A stretch of 61,260 nt of DNA, taken from the NCBI RefSeq assembly GCF_009663465.1, contig NZ_QXHU01000006.1, positions 179,461-240,720 on the forward strand. Reading direction: 5' to 3'. Below, piece after piece: positions 33,206-43,088 of this stretch (the first letter of the stretch is position 1; the number at the start of each line of letters is the position of its first letter). A model generated the notes under the pieces. The model did not search any database. It worked only from the letters and a program-made list of their open reading frames with translations, and was not told the origin of the DNA. The position numbers were made by a program, and so were the translations under genes. Source of the stretch: Riemerella anatipestifer. GTDB lineage: Bacteria; Bacteroidota; Bacteroidia; Flavobacteriales; Weeksellaceae.

Positions 33206-34654
33206 TTAAAATCTCCAACCTACGGTAAACACAAAGTTATTTCTTACCGTTTTAACATCAGAAACAATGCTATCTTTCTGATATACCCCATCTCCTTCAT
33301 TAAACACACTATCTCCTACTGGAGAAGCATACTCTCCCGCAAAAAATGGATTAGAGAAGCTAGTACTTGTATTCTGATAAGCCGCATCTACATAGAAAGA
33401 TTTAAAATTATACCCTAATCCCAAACCTAAAGTTTGTCTGCTAGAAAGATATAAATTATTAAATATTCTACCTGAAGAGAAGCCATTAGTAGCATCAATA
33501 ACACTTAAAGAAGCGTTAGAAAACGGATTAGACTGATAGGCATAACCTCCTCTTAATCTCCAATTATCCAATCTATATTCCGCTCCTAATCTCAGTTCAG
33601 AAGTATTGGAATACACTTTGCTAAAAAACTCATTCAATAGTTTTTCTTCATCCCTCTGTACATTATACTGAGGTTTTGTAACTCCTAAAGTATAATCCAC
33701 ATTTACTGCAAAATTCTTGTTAGCTATATAAGCACCACTCAGAGTGGCTTTCATTGGAGTACTCAATCTTCTATTCTCATTAACTAGTGCCGTTACTACA
33801 ACTTTATTACCCATATTACCCATATCATAATAGTAATGGTTATAAGCCCTTTCTATATTCCACCAAGTAGGAGACTCTAGTGCTAAACCTACACGGAAAT
33901 TCTTGTCTATCTTGCCAATAATCCCTGCAGAGATAGCCATACCATCAGAAGACTCTTGGAAAGGAGTTTCCTGTTTTTGGTAAAGCCCCTTAGTACCTGC
34001 CGTTTGAGATTGCATTCTAAAAAAATCGCCTTGTTCTATATTCGCCGAATGGAAGTGCACTCCGCCACCTACATACCACTTATGATCGTAATTTCCACCA
34101 AATGCGAAGGATAATTTTGAAGTGTGTCCCATTCTATTATAGGCGTGTCCATCGTAGAGTAACACATCTGTTTGTTTATTACCTTTCTCATCTGTATAAG
34201 TTGCGATTGCGTTTATAACATGATTTTCAGGGGTTCTAATGTAGCTATCAATATCTTTGGTGCTATAATTAAAACCTAGGTTAATAAACTTCCATTTAGA
34301 ATTATTACTAGTTTGCATTACAACAACACCTCCTAAATGTCCTAAATTAGCTTTCTTATAAACCTCATCATAAGATTTATTTGCTAAAGTTGAAGTATTT
34401 TTATTTCCCAAAGCGTTAAGCGTTCCAGAAAATTCACCTACAATATTTACGGCTACACCCGCAGGGTTAGCATTTATAGAAGAAGCATCACCTCCCATTG
34501 CTCCCATTGCACCTGCCATACTCATATATTTTGCAGAACCATTAGGCTGTGTATCAGAATAAACATCTACCGTATTCCTGATTACAGACACATCTTGAGC
34601 GTAAAATAAAACTCCAACAGACAGTCCTAACATTGAAAATAATTTCTTATTCAT
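33206..34654 (-). CDS. OmpP1/FadL family outer-membrane transport protein
   Basis: This 482-residue protein has a signal peptide ending GVLFYA, then a FadL-like N-terminal hatch: AKYMSMAGAMGAMGGDASSI and NANPAGVAV near residues 41-70. The remainder is a long series of beta strands ending in FTVGWRF, a typical barrel C terminus. Homologues transport long-chain fatty acids or other hydrophobic compounds. It is 32 bp downstream of a Gly/Trp-rich lipoprotein gene on the same strand, so the two may form an operon. Confidence 0.88.
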   Translation of the reverse strand: MNKKLFSMLGLSVGVLFYAQDVSVIRNTVDVYSDTQPNGSAKYMSMAGAMGAMGGDASSINANPAGVAVNIVGEFSGTLNALGNKNTSTLANKSYDEVYKKANLGHLGGVVVMQTSNNSKWKFINLGFNYSTKDIDSYIRTPENHVINAIATYTDEKGNKQTDVLLYDGHAYNRMGHTSKLSFAFGGNYDHKWYVGGGVHFHSANIEQGDFFRMQSQTAGTKGLYQKQETPFQESSDGMAISAGIIGKIDKNFRVGLALESPTWWNIERAYNHYYYDMGNMGNKVVVTALVNENRRLSTPMKATLSGAYIANKNFAVNVDYTLGVTKPQYNVQRDEEKLLNEFFSKVYSNTSELRLGAEYRLDNWRLRGGYAYQSNPFSNASLSVIDATNGFSSGRIFNNLYLSSRQTLGLGLGYNFKSFYVDAAYQNTSTSFSNPFFAGEYASPVGDSVFNEGDGVYQKDSIVSDVKTVRNNFVFTVGWRF

Positions 34655-34686
34655 TATTTTATTTTTTCAGTATTCAATTAAACAAA

Positions 34687-35724
34687 TTATCTAAAACCAC
34701 CTGTTCTAAAACCACCACTAGATCTCACACTACCACCTCCTGAATTTCCAGACCCAAAACCTCCACTTCTACTAGAACCATTACCCCAACTAGAGTTGTT
34801 TCTAAATCCATCGTTTCTTGGTATAGATTGTGTACGAGGTGTCGTTCCTCTATCCTGATAATTATAGTTTGGTTCAGCTCTTCTCAATGTTCTTGTTTGA
34901 GGCATTGAGTAGCTGTTATTACGGTTAATCCTGTTATCTCCTCTTCCAAAACCTGAGTCTCTAAATCCACCAAAATTTCTTCCTGAATTACTATTGCTAT
35001 TTGGGTTTCTATAAATTGGATTGTTGAATCCTCCGTTATTATATCTAGTAATACTGTCTACACCACTTCTTCTATAGTTGTACTGACGAGGAGCTACTCC
35101 CCAATAAGGATTTCCCCATGCTCCATAGCCACCCCAATATGGGTTACCCCAGCCTGTTCCCCAGTAAGGGTTCCAACCAAATCTTCCACCCCAATAAGGG
35201 TTTCTCCAACCCCATCTGTTCCAACCTGATCCCCAGCCTATGCCGAAGCCCATATTCCAACCCCAGCCTGAACTCCAGCCAAAGCCCATATTCCAGCTAT
35301 TCCAACCGCCAAAACCTCCCCAATAAGGATCCCAGCCAAAACCTGTTCCCCAGAAAGGCGTATTCCAGCCCAAGCCAGTATAGTGTCTTTCAACTCCCGC
35401 AAAAGCACCCCAATCTGAATCGGATTGTACAGGAGTATCTGTCCATTCGTGATACTTATTACTTTGATTTTTCTGTAACTGTCTAGAGTTTTCTACTACT
35501 CTATAATCATTACTATAATCGTAATAATCTCCTACATTATTACGCTCATTCAAAACTACCCCTTCTGGAATTACATCTTTACTTGGATCATAATAAACCC
35601 CATCAGTCTCTGTATACCCTCCTATTTGCGTCCCACAAGAAGCTAACAGAAAACTAACGGAAGTGGCTAATGCCAACCTAACAACCCATTTTCTTTTTAA
35701 GAAATTATAATCTATTTTTTTCAT
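34687..35724 (-). CDS. Gly/Trp/Tyr-rich lipoprotein
   Basis: This 345-residue protein has a lipobox LLASC with Cys30. Residues about 110-215 repeat NPYWGG-type units rich in Trp, Gly, Asn and Tyr (NPYWGGRFGWNPYWGTGWGN and similar). The C-terminal third is Arg/Ser/Asn/Gly-rich and looks disordered. No enzyme domain is present. I recall relatives in Chryseobacterium annotated only as hypothetical. A surface or scaffold role next to a FadL-like barrel is inference. Confidence 0.75.
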   Translation of the reverse strand: MKKIDYNFLKRKWVVRLALATSVSFLLASCGTQIGGYTETDGVYYDPSKDVIPEGVVLNERNNVGDYYDYSNDYRVVENSRQLQKNQSNKYHEWTDTPVQSDSDWGAFAGVERHYTGLGWNTPFWGTGFGWDPYWGGFGGWNSWNMGFGWSSGWGWNMGFGIGWGSGWNRWGWRNPYWGGRFGWNPYWGTGWGNPYWGGYGAWGNPYWGVAPRQYNYRRSGVDSITRYNNGGFNNPIYRNPNSNSNSGRNFGGFRDSGFGRGDNRINRNNSYSMPQTRTLRRAEPNYNYQDRGTTPRTQSIPRNDGFRNNSSWGNGSSRSGGFGSGNSGGGSVRSSGGFRTGGFR

Positions 35725-35766
35725 AACTTTATGTAGGTTTTATTTATCTTTGTGATTGAATTAAAA

Positions 35767-35774
35767 CAAATATA
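35767..35774 (-). promoter_or_regulatory. -7 box of the lipoprotein gene
   Basis: On the minus strand TATATTTG matches TAnnTTTG exactly, 43 nt before the start codon at 35724. No clear -33 box. Confidence 0.45.
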
Positions 35775-35819
35775 GCCAAAACTATACCAAAAAATTAAAA
35801 TTCATAGTGATAATTCAGT

Positions 35820-35844
35820 GGTTATTTGATAAATGCAAATAACC
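35820..35844 (+). other. Perfect hairpin upstream of proS
   Basis: GGTTATTTG pairs with CAAATAACC around 7 nt, 37 nt before the proS start codon. No T-run follows, so it is not a terminator. It may be a 5'-leader structure or an operator. Confidence 0.45.
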
Positions 35845-35881
35845 CTCACAAAATTATTAAATAAAATTTAAACATAAATTT

Positions 35882-37357
35882 ATGGCAAAATTAACATCAA
35901 GAAGCGAGGACTATAGCAAGTGGTATAATGAGTTGGTAGTGAGGGCAGATTTAGCCGAAAACTCGGGTGTAAGGGGCTGTATGGTAATTAAACCCTACGG
36001 CTACGCTATTTGGGAAAAAATGCGTAACGAACTAGATAAAAAATTTAAAGAAACTGGTCATGAAAATGCCTATTTTCCAATTTTTGTTCCTAAAAATCTT
36101 TTTGAAGCAGAAGAAAAAAATGCGGAAGGTTTTGCCAAAGAATGTGCTGTAGTAACTCATTACCGTCTAAAAACAGATCCTGAAAATCCACAAAAACTTA
36201 TAGTAGACCCAGAAGCTAAACTAGAAGAAGAACTTATTGTGAGGCCTACCTCCGAAGCTATTATTTGGAATACTTACAAGAATTGGGTACAATCTTACAG
36301 AGATTTGCCTATCCTCATCAATCAGTGGGCTAATGTGGTAAGATGGGAGATGAGAACAAGACTTTTCTTAAGAACTGCTGAATTTCTATGGCAAGAAGGA
36401 CATACCGCCCACGCTACCAAAGAGGAAGCTATCGCTGAAACAGAGCAAATGCTAAATGTTTATGCTGATTTTGCTGAAAATTTTATGGCTGTACCTGTGG
36501 TAAAAGGTATAAAATCGCCTAGTGAAAGATTTGCAGGTGCAGAAGAAACTTACTGTATAGAGGCGCTTATGCAGGACGGAAAAGCTTTACAAGCAGGAAC
36601 GTCTCACTTTTTAGGTCAAAATTTCGCTGAAGCATTTGATGTTAAATTCACTAATAGGGAAGGAAAAATAGAGTATGCTTGGGCAACTTCTTGGGGCGTT
36701 TCCACAAGACTTATGGGTGCTTTGATTATGTCTCATTCCGATGATAATGGTTTGGTACTTCCGCCATCTTTAGCTCCTATACAAGTAGTTATTGTTCCTA
36801 TATTTAAAGGCGAAGAACAGCTTAAACAAATAGATGAAGTAGCCTATGAACTACAATCTAAACTAAAAACATTAGGCATTTCCGTAAAATATGATAACAG
36901 AGATACCCATAAGCCAGGTTGGAAATTCGCAGAATATGAGATGAAAGGGGTCCCTGTAAGAATAGCAATGGGAGCAAGAGATTTAGAAAACAAAACAGTA
37001 GAAATAGCTAGAAGGGATACCCTTTCCAAAGAGGTTAAACCTTTGGATAATATAGAAGTTTATATCCAAGAACTTTTAGAAGAAATCCAAAAAGCTATTT
37101 ATGACAAAGCTCTTAAATTTAGAAACGAAAACATCACTAAGGTTGATTCTTACGAAGAATTTAAAGAAGTTTTAGAAACCAAAGGAGGCTTTATTTTAGC
37201 ACACTGGGACGGAACGGAAGAAGAAGAAGAAAGAATAAAAGAAGAAACTAAAGCTACTATCCGTTGCATTCCTCTAGAGGGAGAAAAAGAAGAGGGCGTT
37301 TCTATGATTTCAGGAAAACCATCTAAACAAAGAGTGCTTTTTGCTAAAGCCTACTAA
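35882..37357 (+). CDS. proS: Proline--tRNA ligase (eukaryote/archaea-type)
   Basis: This 491-residue class II synthetase lacks the bacterial insertion domain and begins [15 protein letters not shown], as in eukaryote-like ProRS, the form used by Bacteroidota. Visible are motif 1 around [16 protein letters not shown], motif 2 in [20 protein letters not shown] near 155, and motif 3 in [13 protein letters not shown] near 275. An anticodon-binding domain follows (VVIVPIFKG near 305) and a C-terminal domain ends at Tyr, typical of this type. Confidence 0.96.
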   Translation: MAKLTSRSEDYSKWYNELVVRADLAENSGVRGCMVIKPYGYAIWEKMRNELDKKFKETGHENAYFPIFVPKNLFEAEEKNAEGFAKECAVVTHYRLKTDPENPQKLIVDPEAKLEEELIVRPTSEAIIWNTYKNWVQSYRDLPILINQWANVVRWEMRTRLFLRTAEFLWQEGHTAHATKEEAIAETEQMLNVYADFAENFMAVPVVKGIKSPSERFAGAEETYCIEALMQDGKALQAGTSHFLGQNFAEAFDVKFTNREGKIEYAWATSWGVSTRLMGALIMSHSDDNGLVLPPSLAPIQVVIVPIFKGEEQLKQIDEVAYELQSKLKTLGISVKYDNRDTHKPGWKFAEYEMKGVPVRIAMGARDLENKTVEIARRDTLSKEVKPLDNIEVYIQELLEEIQKAIYDKALKFRNENITKVDSYEEFKEVLETKGGFILAHWDGTEEEEERIKEETKATIRCIPLEGEKEEGVSMISGKPSKQRVLFAKAY

Positions 37358-37386
37358 TTATTATTAACTCATTAAAAATTAAAATT

Positions 37387-38580
37387 ATGTCAATCAATAT
37401 CATAGAACTTATTAAAGGGCAATTCGGACACGGCGTTACCAGCCAACTTGCCTCTCAATTAGGCGAAAAAGAAGAAGCTGTCTCTAAGGCTACCAATGCA
37501 CTTATCCCAACTGTATTAGGTGGAATTGTATCTCAGTCCGACAAATCGTCTCTTTTACAAGAAATTACACAATTAGCTGATACCAGCATTTTATCTAAAC
37601 TAAGCCAGGAAAGCTCTTTTGCTAATGAACTTCTTAGCAAAGTACTAACGATGGTCTTTGGAGATAAAATAAAAAGTATCACTTCTGGAATTTCCTCTTT
37701 TGCAGGGATTAAAGAATCTTCTGCCGATGCTCTTTTAGGATTTACCTCACTAACTTCTTTAGCAACCATAGGAAGATATGCAAAAGACCAAAATTTAGAC
37801 AGTAATGGACTTGAAACTCTTTTAAATAAAGAGAAAACTAATATATCTAATCTTGTTCCTGTAGGTTTCTCATTAGGTGCTATAGGACTTGGAAATCTAG
37901 AAAACAAAACAGAAAAGGCTAAAGCTACCTTAACTGAAAATATTCAAGATAAAGTTTCGGACATTAAAGATGGATTTTCTGAAAAGTTAGATGAGTCTAA
38001 AGAAAAACTTGCACAGTTTAAAGACAATGCTTCCGAAAAGTTATCTGAAACTTCAGATATGATTAAAGATAAGGTTTCAGACTTGAAAGAAGATTTATCT
38101 GAAAAGTTAGATGAGTCTAAAGAAAAACTTGCACAGTTTAAAGACAATGCTTCCAAAAAGTTATCTGAAACTTCAGATATAATTAAAGATAAGGTTTCAG
38201 ACTTGAAAGAAGATTTATCTGAAAAGTTAGATGAGTCTAAAGAAAAACTTGCACAGTTTAAAGACAATGCTTCCGAAAAGTTATCTGAAACTTCGGATTC
38301 AATTAAAAAAGGTTTTTCTGATTTCAAAGAAAGTGCTTCTAACAAGTTGGATAACTTAAAAGAAAAGGTAGAAGAAAAAACAGGCGAAGACGTTAAAGAA
38401 ATTTCTGTATGGAAATGGCTTCTCCCGCTAATCCTTCTTCTGCTTATGGGATGGTTTGTTTGGAAACAAATTAACAAAAACAACCAAGAAGAAACTCCTA
38501 GAGAAATCCCAGTTGAAAAAATAGATTCTATAAATCAAGCTAACGCTCAACAAAATATAGATTCTGTAAACTCAAAATAA
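37387..38580 (+). CDS. DUF937 protein with 40-residue tandem repeats and membrane anchor
   Basis: This 397-residue protein has an N-terminal DUF937 domain (about 1-175; GQFGHGVTSQLASQLGEKEE, then ALIPTVLGGIV). Next comes a Lys/Glu/Ser-rich amphipathic helix region built of 40-residue repeats (SEKLDESKEKLAQFKDNASE and DKVSDLKED), then one membrane helix WKWLLPLILLLLMGWFVW near 340, and a polar tail. The repeats resemble apolipoprotein/LEA-like helices. It begins 30 bp after proS. Topology and function are unknown; an inner-membrane envelope-spanning role is possible. Confidence 0.85.
   Translation: MSINIIELIKGQFGHGVTSQLASQLGEKEEAVSKATNALIPTVLGGIVSQSDKSSLLQEITQLADTSILSKLSQESSFANELLSKVLTMVFGDKIKSITSGISSFAGIKESSADALLGFTSLTSLATIGRYAKDQNLDSNGLETLLNKEKTNISNLVPVGFSLGAIGLGNLENKTEKAKATLTENIQDKVSDIKDGFSEKLDESKEKLAQFKDNASEKLSETSDMIKDKVSDLKEDLSEKLDESKEKLAQFKDNASKKLSETSDIIKDKVSDLKEDLSEKLDESKEKLAQFKDNASEKLSETSDSIKKGFSDFKESASNKLDNLKEKVEEKTGEDVKEISVWKWLLPLILLLLMGWFVWKQINKNNQEETPREIPVEKIDSINQANAQQNIDSVNSK
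37981..38305 (+). repeat. 120-bp in-frame tandem repeat (about 2.7 copies)
   Basis: Units start at 37981, 38101 and 38221, and the third decays after about 85 bp. The copies differ at only a few bases, so they are recent duplications or homogenised. Gain or loss of a unit keeps the frame and changes the helix by 40 residues. Degenerate relatives flank both sides. Confidence 0.9.
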
Positions 38581-38588
38581 ATCTAAAA

Positions 38589-38622
38589 AAAGTCGTTTCA
38601 AAATTGATTGAAACGGCTTAAA
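38589..38622. terminator. Terminator between DUF937 gene and TlpA-type gene
   Basis: GTCGTTTCAA pairs with TTGAAACGGC around a short loop, preceded by A-rich and followed by TTAAATATTTT. The genes on either side converge. Confidence 0.7.
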
Positions 38623-38643
38623 TATTTTCATTTATAGCGAATT

Positions 38644-39327
38644 CTAGAGTAATATATTTAGAATTGTTTCTATTTCTTTAGCTTCATATTCAGTTATTTC
38701 CCCACTTACAATTTTAATAATTCCATTTTTATCCAAAATCATGTTGGTAGGATAAGCACTAATTCCTAAATCATCAATTTGGCTTTTAGAATTTGGAATA
38801 TGTTTGTAATCATAATTATATTTTTTAATAAAATTATCGACTGATTTTTGATTTTCAAACGTTATACTTATGAAATTAACCCTATCGCCAAATTTTTCTT
38901 TAATCTTTCGTAAGGCTGGAATTTCTTCAATGCAGGGAGGACATCTAGTAAACCAAAAATTAATCAATGTAGGCTTTCCAATAAGATTTTCCTTTAAAAA
39001 GAATTCTGAATTTTCATCCTTAAATTTTTCTATTGGAAATTTTTTCCCAATAAATTTCTTCGTTTCACCATAGGGATCTATTCCGTCAGGATTTGTGCTC
39101 ACAATATCTATCTTAATGTAGTTAATTACGGAATCCTTTTTTGTTTCTGTTTTTAGCAAAAACTCTTCAATTTTCCCTTCTTTTAAGTAAAGTTCTTTCA
39201 GTTTAGAATATTGAGATTTATCTATAGGATGTTTTCCATTTACCCTATAATATTCATTTTGTGCAAAAGAATTGCTCCATACTAAAACTAGTAAACCTAA
39301 AACTATCAATTTTATTTCTTTACTCAT
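38644..39327 (-). CDS. Exported TlpA-type thioredoxin-like protein
   Basis: This 227-residue protein has a signal peptide ending SNSFAQ. It then has an N-terminal region of about 90 residues and a thioredoxin domain with WFTRCPPCIEEIPAL (complete CxxC) near residue 130 and the cis-proline loop SAYPTNMILDKNG near 190. It is probably a periplasmic thiol-disulfide reductase. It is the last gene of the minus-strand run starting at 49172, 57 bp after rpe. Confidence 0.9.
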   Translation of the reverse strand: MSKEIKLIVLGLLVLVWSNSFAQNEYYRVNGKHPIDKSQYSKLKELYLKEGKIEEFLLKTETKKDSVINYIKIDIVSTNPDGIDPYGETKKFIGKKFPIEKFKDENSEFFLKENLIGKPTLINFWFTRCPPCIEEIPALRKIKEKFGDRVNFISITFENQKSVDNFIKKYNYDYKHIPNSKSQIDDLGISAYPTNMILDKNGIIKIVSGEITEYEAKEIETILNILL

Positions 39328-39384
39328 TTTTAAGTGTATTTGATAAATTATTACAAATAAAAAATTGCTTAACTATACTATTCC

Positions 39385-40035
39385 TTAACTTTTAAGAAGT
39401 TCTATTACGCTTTCTGGATTTTCTGCAGAGAAGACTGCATTTCCTGCAACAAGAACATCAGCGCCTGCCTCAAACAGCTTAGAAGCATTGTCTGTATTTA
39501 CTCCGCCATCTATTTGGATTAAAGCTGTAGCATTTTGGTCTAAAATTAAATCTTTAGTTTGCTTTATTTTTTTGTAGGTGTTTTCTATAAATTTCTGTCC
39601 ACCGAACCCTGGATTAACACTCATCAACAATACTAAATCTACCTCCCCTATAATATCCTCTAATACGCTTACAGGTGTAGATGGATTAAGCACTACTCCT
39701 GCTTTAGCTCCCTTACTTTGTATTAGTTTAATTGTTCGATGTAAATGAGTACACGCCTCATAATGCACCGAAACCAAATCAGCTCCGCTATCAATAAATT
39801 CTTCCACATATTTCTCTGGCTCTACAATCATAAGATGCACATCTACAAACTTTTTAGCGTGCTCCTTTATCGTTTTCATTATAGGGAAACCGAAAGATAT
39901 ATTAGGCACAAACCTACCATCCATCACATCTACATGAAACCAATCGGCTTGGCTACGGTTAAGCATTTCTATATCTCTTTGGAGATTACCAAAGTCAGCG
40001 GAAAGTAAAGATGGGGCAATTAGTCTTGTTTTCAT
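39385..40035 (-). CDS. rpe: Ribulose-phosphate 3-epimerase
   Basis: This 216-residue TIM barrel interconverts ribulose 5-phosphate and xylulose 5-phosphate. Family motifs are IAPSLLSADFGNL at residues 6-18, FHVDVMDGRFVPNISFG near 34, MSVNPGFGGQKFI near 139 and IQIDGGVNTDNA near 172. Length is normal. Confidence 0.96.
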   Translation of the reverse strand: MKTRLIAPSLLSADFGNLQRDIEMLNRSQADWFHVDVMDGRFVPNISFGFPIMKTIKEHAKKFVDVHLMIVEPEKYVEEFIDSGADLVSVHYEACTHLHRTIKLIQSKGAKAGVVLNPSTPVSVLEDIIGEVDLVLLMSVNPGFGGQKFIENTYKKIKQTKDLILDQNATALIQIDGGVNTDNASKLFEAGADVLVAGNAVFSAENPESVIELLKS

Positions 40036-40074
40036 TTCTAAATTTAAAATTAATTGATATTTAATTATTTATAA

Positions 40075-40112
40075 TAAAAAAAAGGATAACGCTACAATGC
40101 ATCATCCTTTTA
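40075..40112 (-). terminator. Intrinsic terminator of rpoD
   Basis: On the minus strand AAAGGAT and ATCCTTT form a stem around a longer loop, followed by a T-run, just beyond the sigma factor stop. Confidence 0.6.
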
Positions 40113-40117
40113 CAGTT

Positions 40118-40984
40118 TTATTTTCCTAAATAAGACTTCAAAATCTTACTTCTTGAATTGTGTTTTAACCTTTTGATAGCCTTTTCTTTAATCTGACGAA
40201 CACGTTCTCTCGTAAGGTCAAAAGTTTCGCCTATTTCCTCTAAAGTCATAGGGTGTTTGCCGTTAAGCCCGAAGTAAAGCCTTACTAAATCTGCTTCTCT
40301 AGGCGTAAGTGTTTGTAATGCTCTTTCAATCTCTATTTGTAAAGATTCTAGCATCAACTCTTTGTCTGGGCTAGGAGATTCCCCTGAACGAAGAACATCG
40401 TAAAGGTTAGAGTCTTCTCCTTCTACTAGCGGAGCGTCCATAGAAAGGTGTCTTCCGCTGTTTTTCATAGACTCCTTAATATCCTCCTCACTCATATCTA
40501 AAACTTCAGCTAATTCTTCTGGGGAAGGCGGTCTTTCATTCTCTTGTTCTAAGTGAGCGTATGCTTTGTTAATTTTATTGATTGACCCAATCTTATTCAA
40601 TGGTAAACGAACAATTCTAGATTGCTCTGCCAACGCCTGTAAGATAGATTGTCTAATCCACCACACCGCATAGGATATAAATTTGAAACCTCTCGTTTCG
40701 TCATATCTTTTGGCAGCTTTCATCAATCCTAAATTACCTTCGTTGATTAAATCCGGTAACGATAAGCCTTGATTTTGATATTGTTTAGATACAGAAACCA
40801 CAAAACGAAGGTTGGCTTTGATTAGCTTTTCTAAAGCAACCTTATCCCCAGCACGAATCTTTTGTGCCAATTCTACCTCCTCATCTGCAGTAATTAGGTC
40901 TACTTTACCTATCTCTTGCAAATACTTATCTAATGATGCCGTTTCCCTGTTGGTAACCTGCTTGGTAATTTTAAGTTGTCTCAT
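40118..40984 (-). CDS. rpoD: Primary sigma factor of RNA polymerase
   Basis: This 288-residue sigma-70 lacks region 1.1, as usual in Bacteroidota. Region 1.2 includes [16 protein letters not shown], region 2 has [20 protein letters not shown] and the [15 protein letters not shown] helix, region 3 has [15 protein letters not shown], and region 4 ends with [20 protein letters not shown]. It reads the TAnnTTTG promoters noted in this window. It is separated from its neighbours by a terminator and about 100 bp. Confidence 0.96.
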   Translation of the reverse strand: MRQLKITKQVTNRETASLDKYLQEIGKVDLITADEEVELAQKIRAGDKVALEKLIKANLRFVVSVSKQYQNQGLSLPDLINEGNLGLMKAAKRYDETRGFKFISYAVWWIRQSILQALAEQSRIVRLPLNKIGSINKINKAYAHLEQENERPPSPEELAEVLDMSEEDIKESMKNSGRHLSMDAPLVEGEDSNLYDVLRSGESPSPDKELMLESLQIEIERALQTLTPREADLVRLYFGLNGKHPMTLEEIGETFDLTRERVRQIKEKAIKRLKHNSRSKILKSYLGK

Positions 40985-41083
40985 AATATTTTTCGCTCAA
41001 ATAAAGAGTTACGATATAGTGTACGACCAAAACATTAAAAAGGTTACACTAAAAATGAAAAAAATTTCATTTTTCTTTTTTAT

Positions 41084-41650
41084 TTATTTTAAATGTTTCG
41101 TAATCGCGTCGCTATCAGGCTTAGTAGTACTTAGATAGCTTTCTATTATTTTTCCGTTTTCGTCTAGAAGAAATTTGGTAAAATTCCAAAGTATGGTAGT
41201 ATCTTTAACTCCATTTAATTCCTTTTTAGTAAGAAACTGAAAAATAGGAGCTATATCTCCTCCTTTCACAGAAACCTTAGCTGCCATAGGAAAAGTTACT
41301 CCATAATTCACTTGACAAAAAGTTTTAATTTCGGTATTAGTCCCTGGTTCTTGCCCACCAAAGTTATTCGCTGGGAAACCTACTATTACTAGTCTATCTT
41401 TATATTGTTGATAAAGTTTCTCCAAGCCCTCATATTGAGATGTAAAACCACATTCAGACGCTGTATTTACAATGAGTATTTTTTTGCCTTTAAAATCCGC
41501 AAAATTAATTTCTCCACCATCTAGACTTTCCACTTTATAATCGTAGATATTTTTAGAAAGCTTAGATGTATCCAGCTGGACCTCACTTTTTTTGCTAGAG
41601 CATTGCACTAAAGCAATTACAGATAGCATAAGTATAAAGAACTTTTTCAT
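41084..41650 (-). CDS. Glutathione peroxidase family lipoprotein
   Basis: This 188-residue thiol peroxidase has a lipoprotein signal with VIALVQCSSKK (Cys17), so it is probably anchored in the periplasm. The peroxidatic cysteine is in VNTASECGFTSQY near residue 70. The FPCNQF motif reads FPANNFGGQEPG (Cys to Ala), while the likely resolving cysteine in KTFCQVNYGVTFPM is kept. The catalytic tryptophan lies in TILWNFTKFLLD. It removes peroxides using thioredoxin-like donors. The next gene downstream of its operon partner starts 8 bp away. Confidence 0.9.
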   Translation of the reverse strand: MKKFFILMLSVIALVQCSSKKSEVQLDTSKLSKNIYDYKVESLDGGEINFADFKGKKILIVNTASECGFTSQYEGLEKLYQQYKDRLVIVGFPANNFGGQEPGTNTEIKTFCQVNYGVTFPMAAKVSVKGGDIAPIFQFLTKKELNGVKDTTILWNFTKFLLDENGKIIESYLSTTKPDSDAITKHLK

Positions 41651-41658
41651 TATATCTT

Positions 41659-42327
41659 TTATTTTATTTTAAAGGTATTGTCAGGGAATGCCTTATTAAC
41701 TTCTATTTTATTGAATAGCATCACATAATCTCCTTCTTTTTTAGGAGTAGAAGCCTCTATTCTAAAAGGCATTGTAAGTCCATTTACCTTTTTAAAATCC
41801 GAGTATAAAAGCGTCTCTCCTTTCTTCACTTCTTTAAGAAGCATATAGTTTTCAGTATCAAAATAATACAGAGTTTTATTCACATTTTTGGTAAGCTCTA
41901 CCTTATAGCATAACCTTTCCCCTACTTTATCCTTACCCAAAATCACAGCCGTGAACCCTTTAGCCTCAAAATCAATAAAATCAGTATCAAAACTTTGAGG
42001 TTGATAGTTTTCAAACTCTTGTAATTTATTGTTGGCATAGTTCATTGCATAGCCTTTTTTACCATCATAAGCCTCTATGACACTCTCTTTATTATTGATA
42101 ATGATAGATGTTTTGGTAAGGTTAGGACGTTGCTGATAGATTTTAATAGGATATTCCTCCTGTATTCCCAATACTACTTTACCTTGTAACATAATGGAAT
42201 TTAGCAACTTCCACTTAGTAAGCCCTCCTGTTAGCTCTATATTTTTGTCTATAATTTCTTTAGCTGTCTGAGCGTAAAAAACTTGTGCTAAAGCTAATAA
42301 TACAACTAATGCTATCTTTTTTATCAT
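41659..42327 (-). CDS. Exported LolA-like/outer-membrane lipoprotein-sorting-like protein
   Basis: This 222-residue protein has a signal peptide ending AQVFYAQ, then TAKEIIDKNIELTGGLTKWK, a pattern common to a family annotated as outer-membrane lipoprotein-sorting protein in Bacteroidota. The rest is beta-rich (YYFDTENYMLLKEVKKGET and NGLTMPFRIEAS), fitting a half-barrel that binds lipid. It is flanked at 8 and 17 bp by gpx and kdsB, suggesting an operon. Confidence 0.75.
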   Translation of the reverse strand: MIKKIALVVLLALAQVFYAQTAKEIIDKNIELTGGLTKWKLLNSIMLQGKVVLGIQEEYPIKIYQQRPNLTKTSIIINNKESVIEAYDGKKGYAMNYANNKLQEFENYQPQSFDTDFIDFEAKGFTAVILGKDKVGERLCYKVELTKNVNKTLYYFDTENYMLLKEVKKGETLLYSDFKKVNGLTMPFRIEASTPKKEGDYVMLFNKIEVNKAFPDNTFKIK

Positions 42328-42344
42328 TATTTTCTTTTTTTAAA

Positions 42345-43079
42345 TTAAAGTCTAAGCAACTGCTTCGCCTTTTCTAAATCTTCTGGAACATCTATACCAA
42401 CACCAACGAAATCGGTTTCTATCATTTTGATTTTCATACCATATTCCAAATATCTGATGCACTCTATTTTTTCTGCTATTTCCAAAGGCTTCATCGGTAA
42501 ACTAGAAAACTCTAGCAACGCTTCCCTTCTAAAAGCATAAACGCCAATATGTTTAAAATATTGCAAATCATCTGTTTTCTCTCTAGGAAAAGGAATAACG
42601 GAACGACTGAAATAAAGTGCAAAACCATTATCATCCGTAATTACTTTTACATTATTAGGATTTTCTATATCGTCCCACTGTTCTAGTTTTATTTTAAGCG
42701 AAGCCAAAGAAATACTCTTGTTCTTATCTTCATCAAAAACTGAAATCAACTGTTTTAGAGGTTCTTTTTTAAGAAATGGCTCATCACCTTGCACATTTAC
42801 AACAATATCACACTCGATATCTTTTATCGCTTCTGCTATTCTATCGCTTCCTGTTTCATGCTCTCCAGTCATTACTACCCTTCCACCGTTTTCCTTAATT
42901 TCATTAAAAATAACCTCGGAGTCTGTTGCTACAAAAACTTCGTCAAAAAGCCCTGTTTCCACCACATTTTGATAAGTTGTAGAAATAACAGTCTTCTCCC
43001 CTAGCATCTCCATTAGTTTACCAGGGAATCTACTTGCCTGATAACGAGCAGGAATTATAGCAATTATTCTTTGTTTCAT
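42345..43079 (-). CDS. kdsB: 3-Deoxy-manno-octulosonate cytidylyltransferase
   Basis: This 244-residue enzyme activates Kdo as CMP-Kdo for lipopolysaccharide. It shows [17 protein letters not shown] at residues 4-20, [13 protein letters not shown] near 94, [14 protein letters not shown] near 182, and the C-terminal [14 protein letters not shown]. Length is standard. Neighbours include a periplasmic lipoprotein-sorting-like protein and a phosphosugar mutase, consistent with envelope biogenesis. Confidence 0.96.
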   Translation of the reverse strand: MKQRIIAIIPARYQASRFPGKLMEMLGEKTVISTTYQNVVETGLFDEVFVATDSEVIFNEIKENGGRVVMTGEHETGSDRIAEAIKDIECDIVVNVQGDEPFLKKEPLKQLISVFDEDKNKSISLASLKIKLEQWDDIENPNNVKVITDDNGFALYFSRSVIPFPREKTDDLQYFKHIGVYAFRREALLEFSSLPMKPLEIAEKIECIRYLEYGMKIKMIETDFVGVGIDVPEDLEKAKQLLRL

Positions 43080-43088
43080 TATTTTTTA

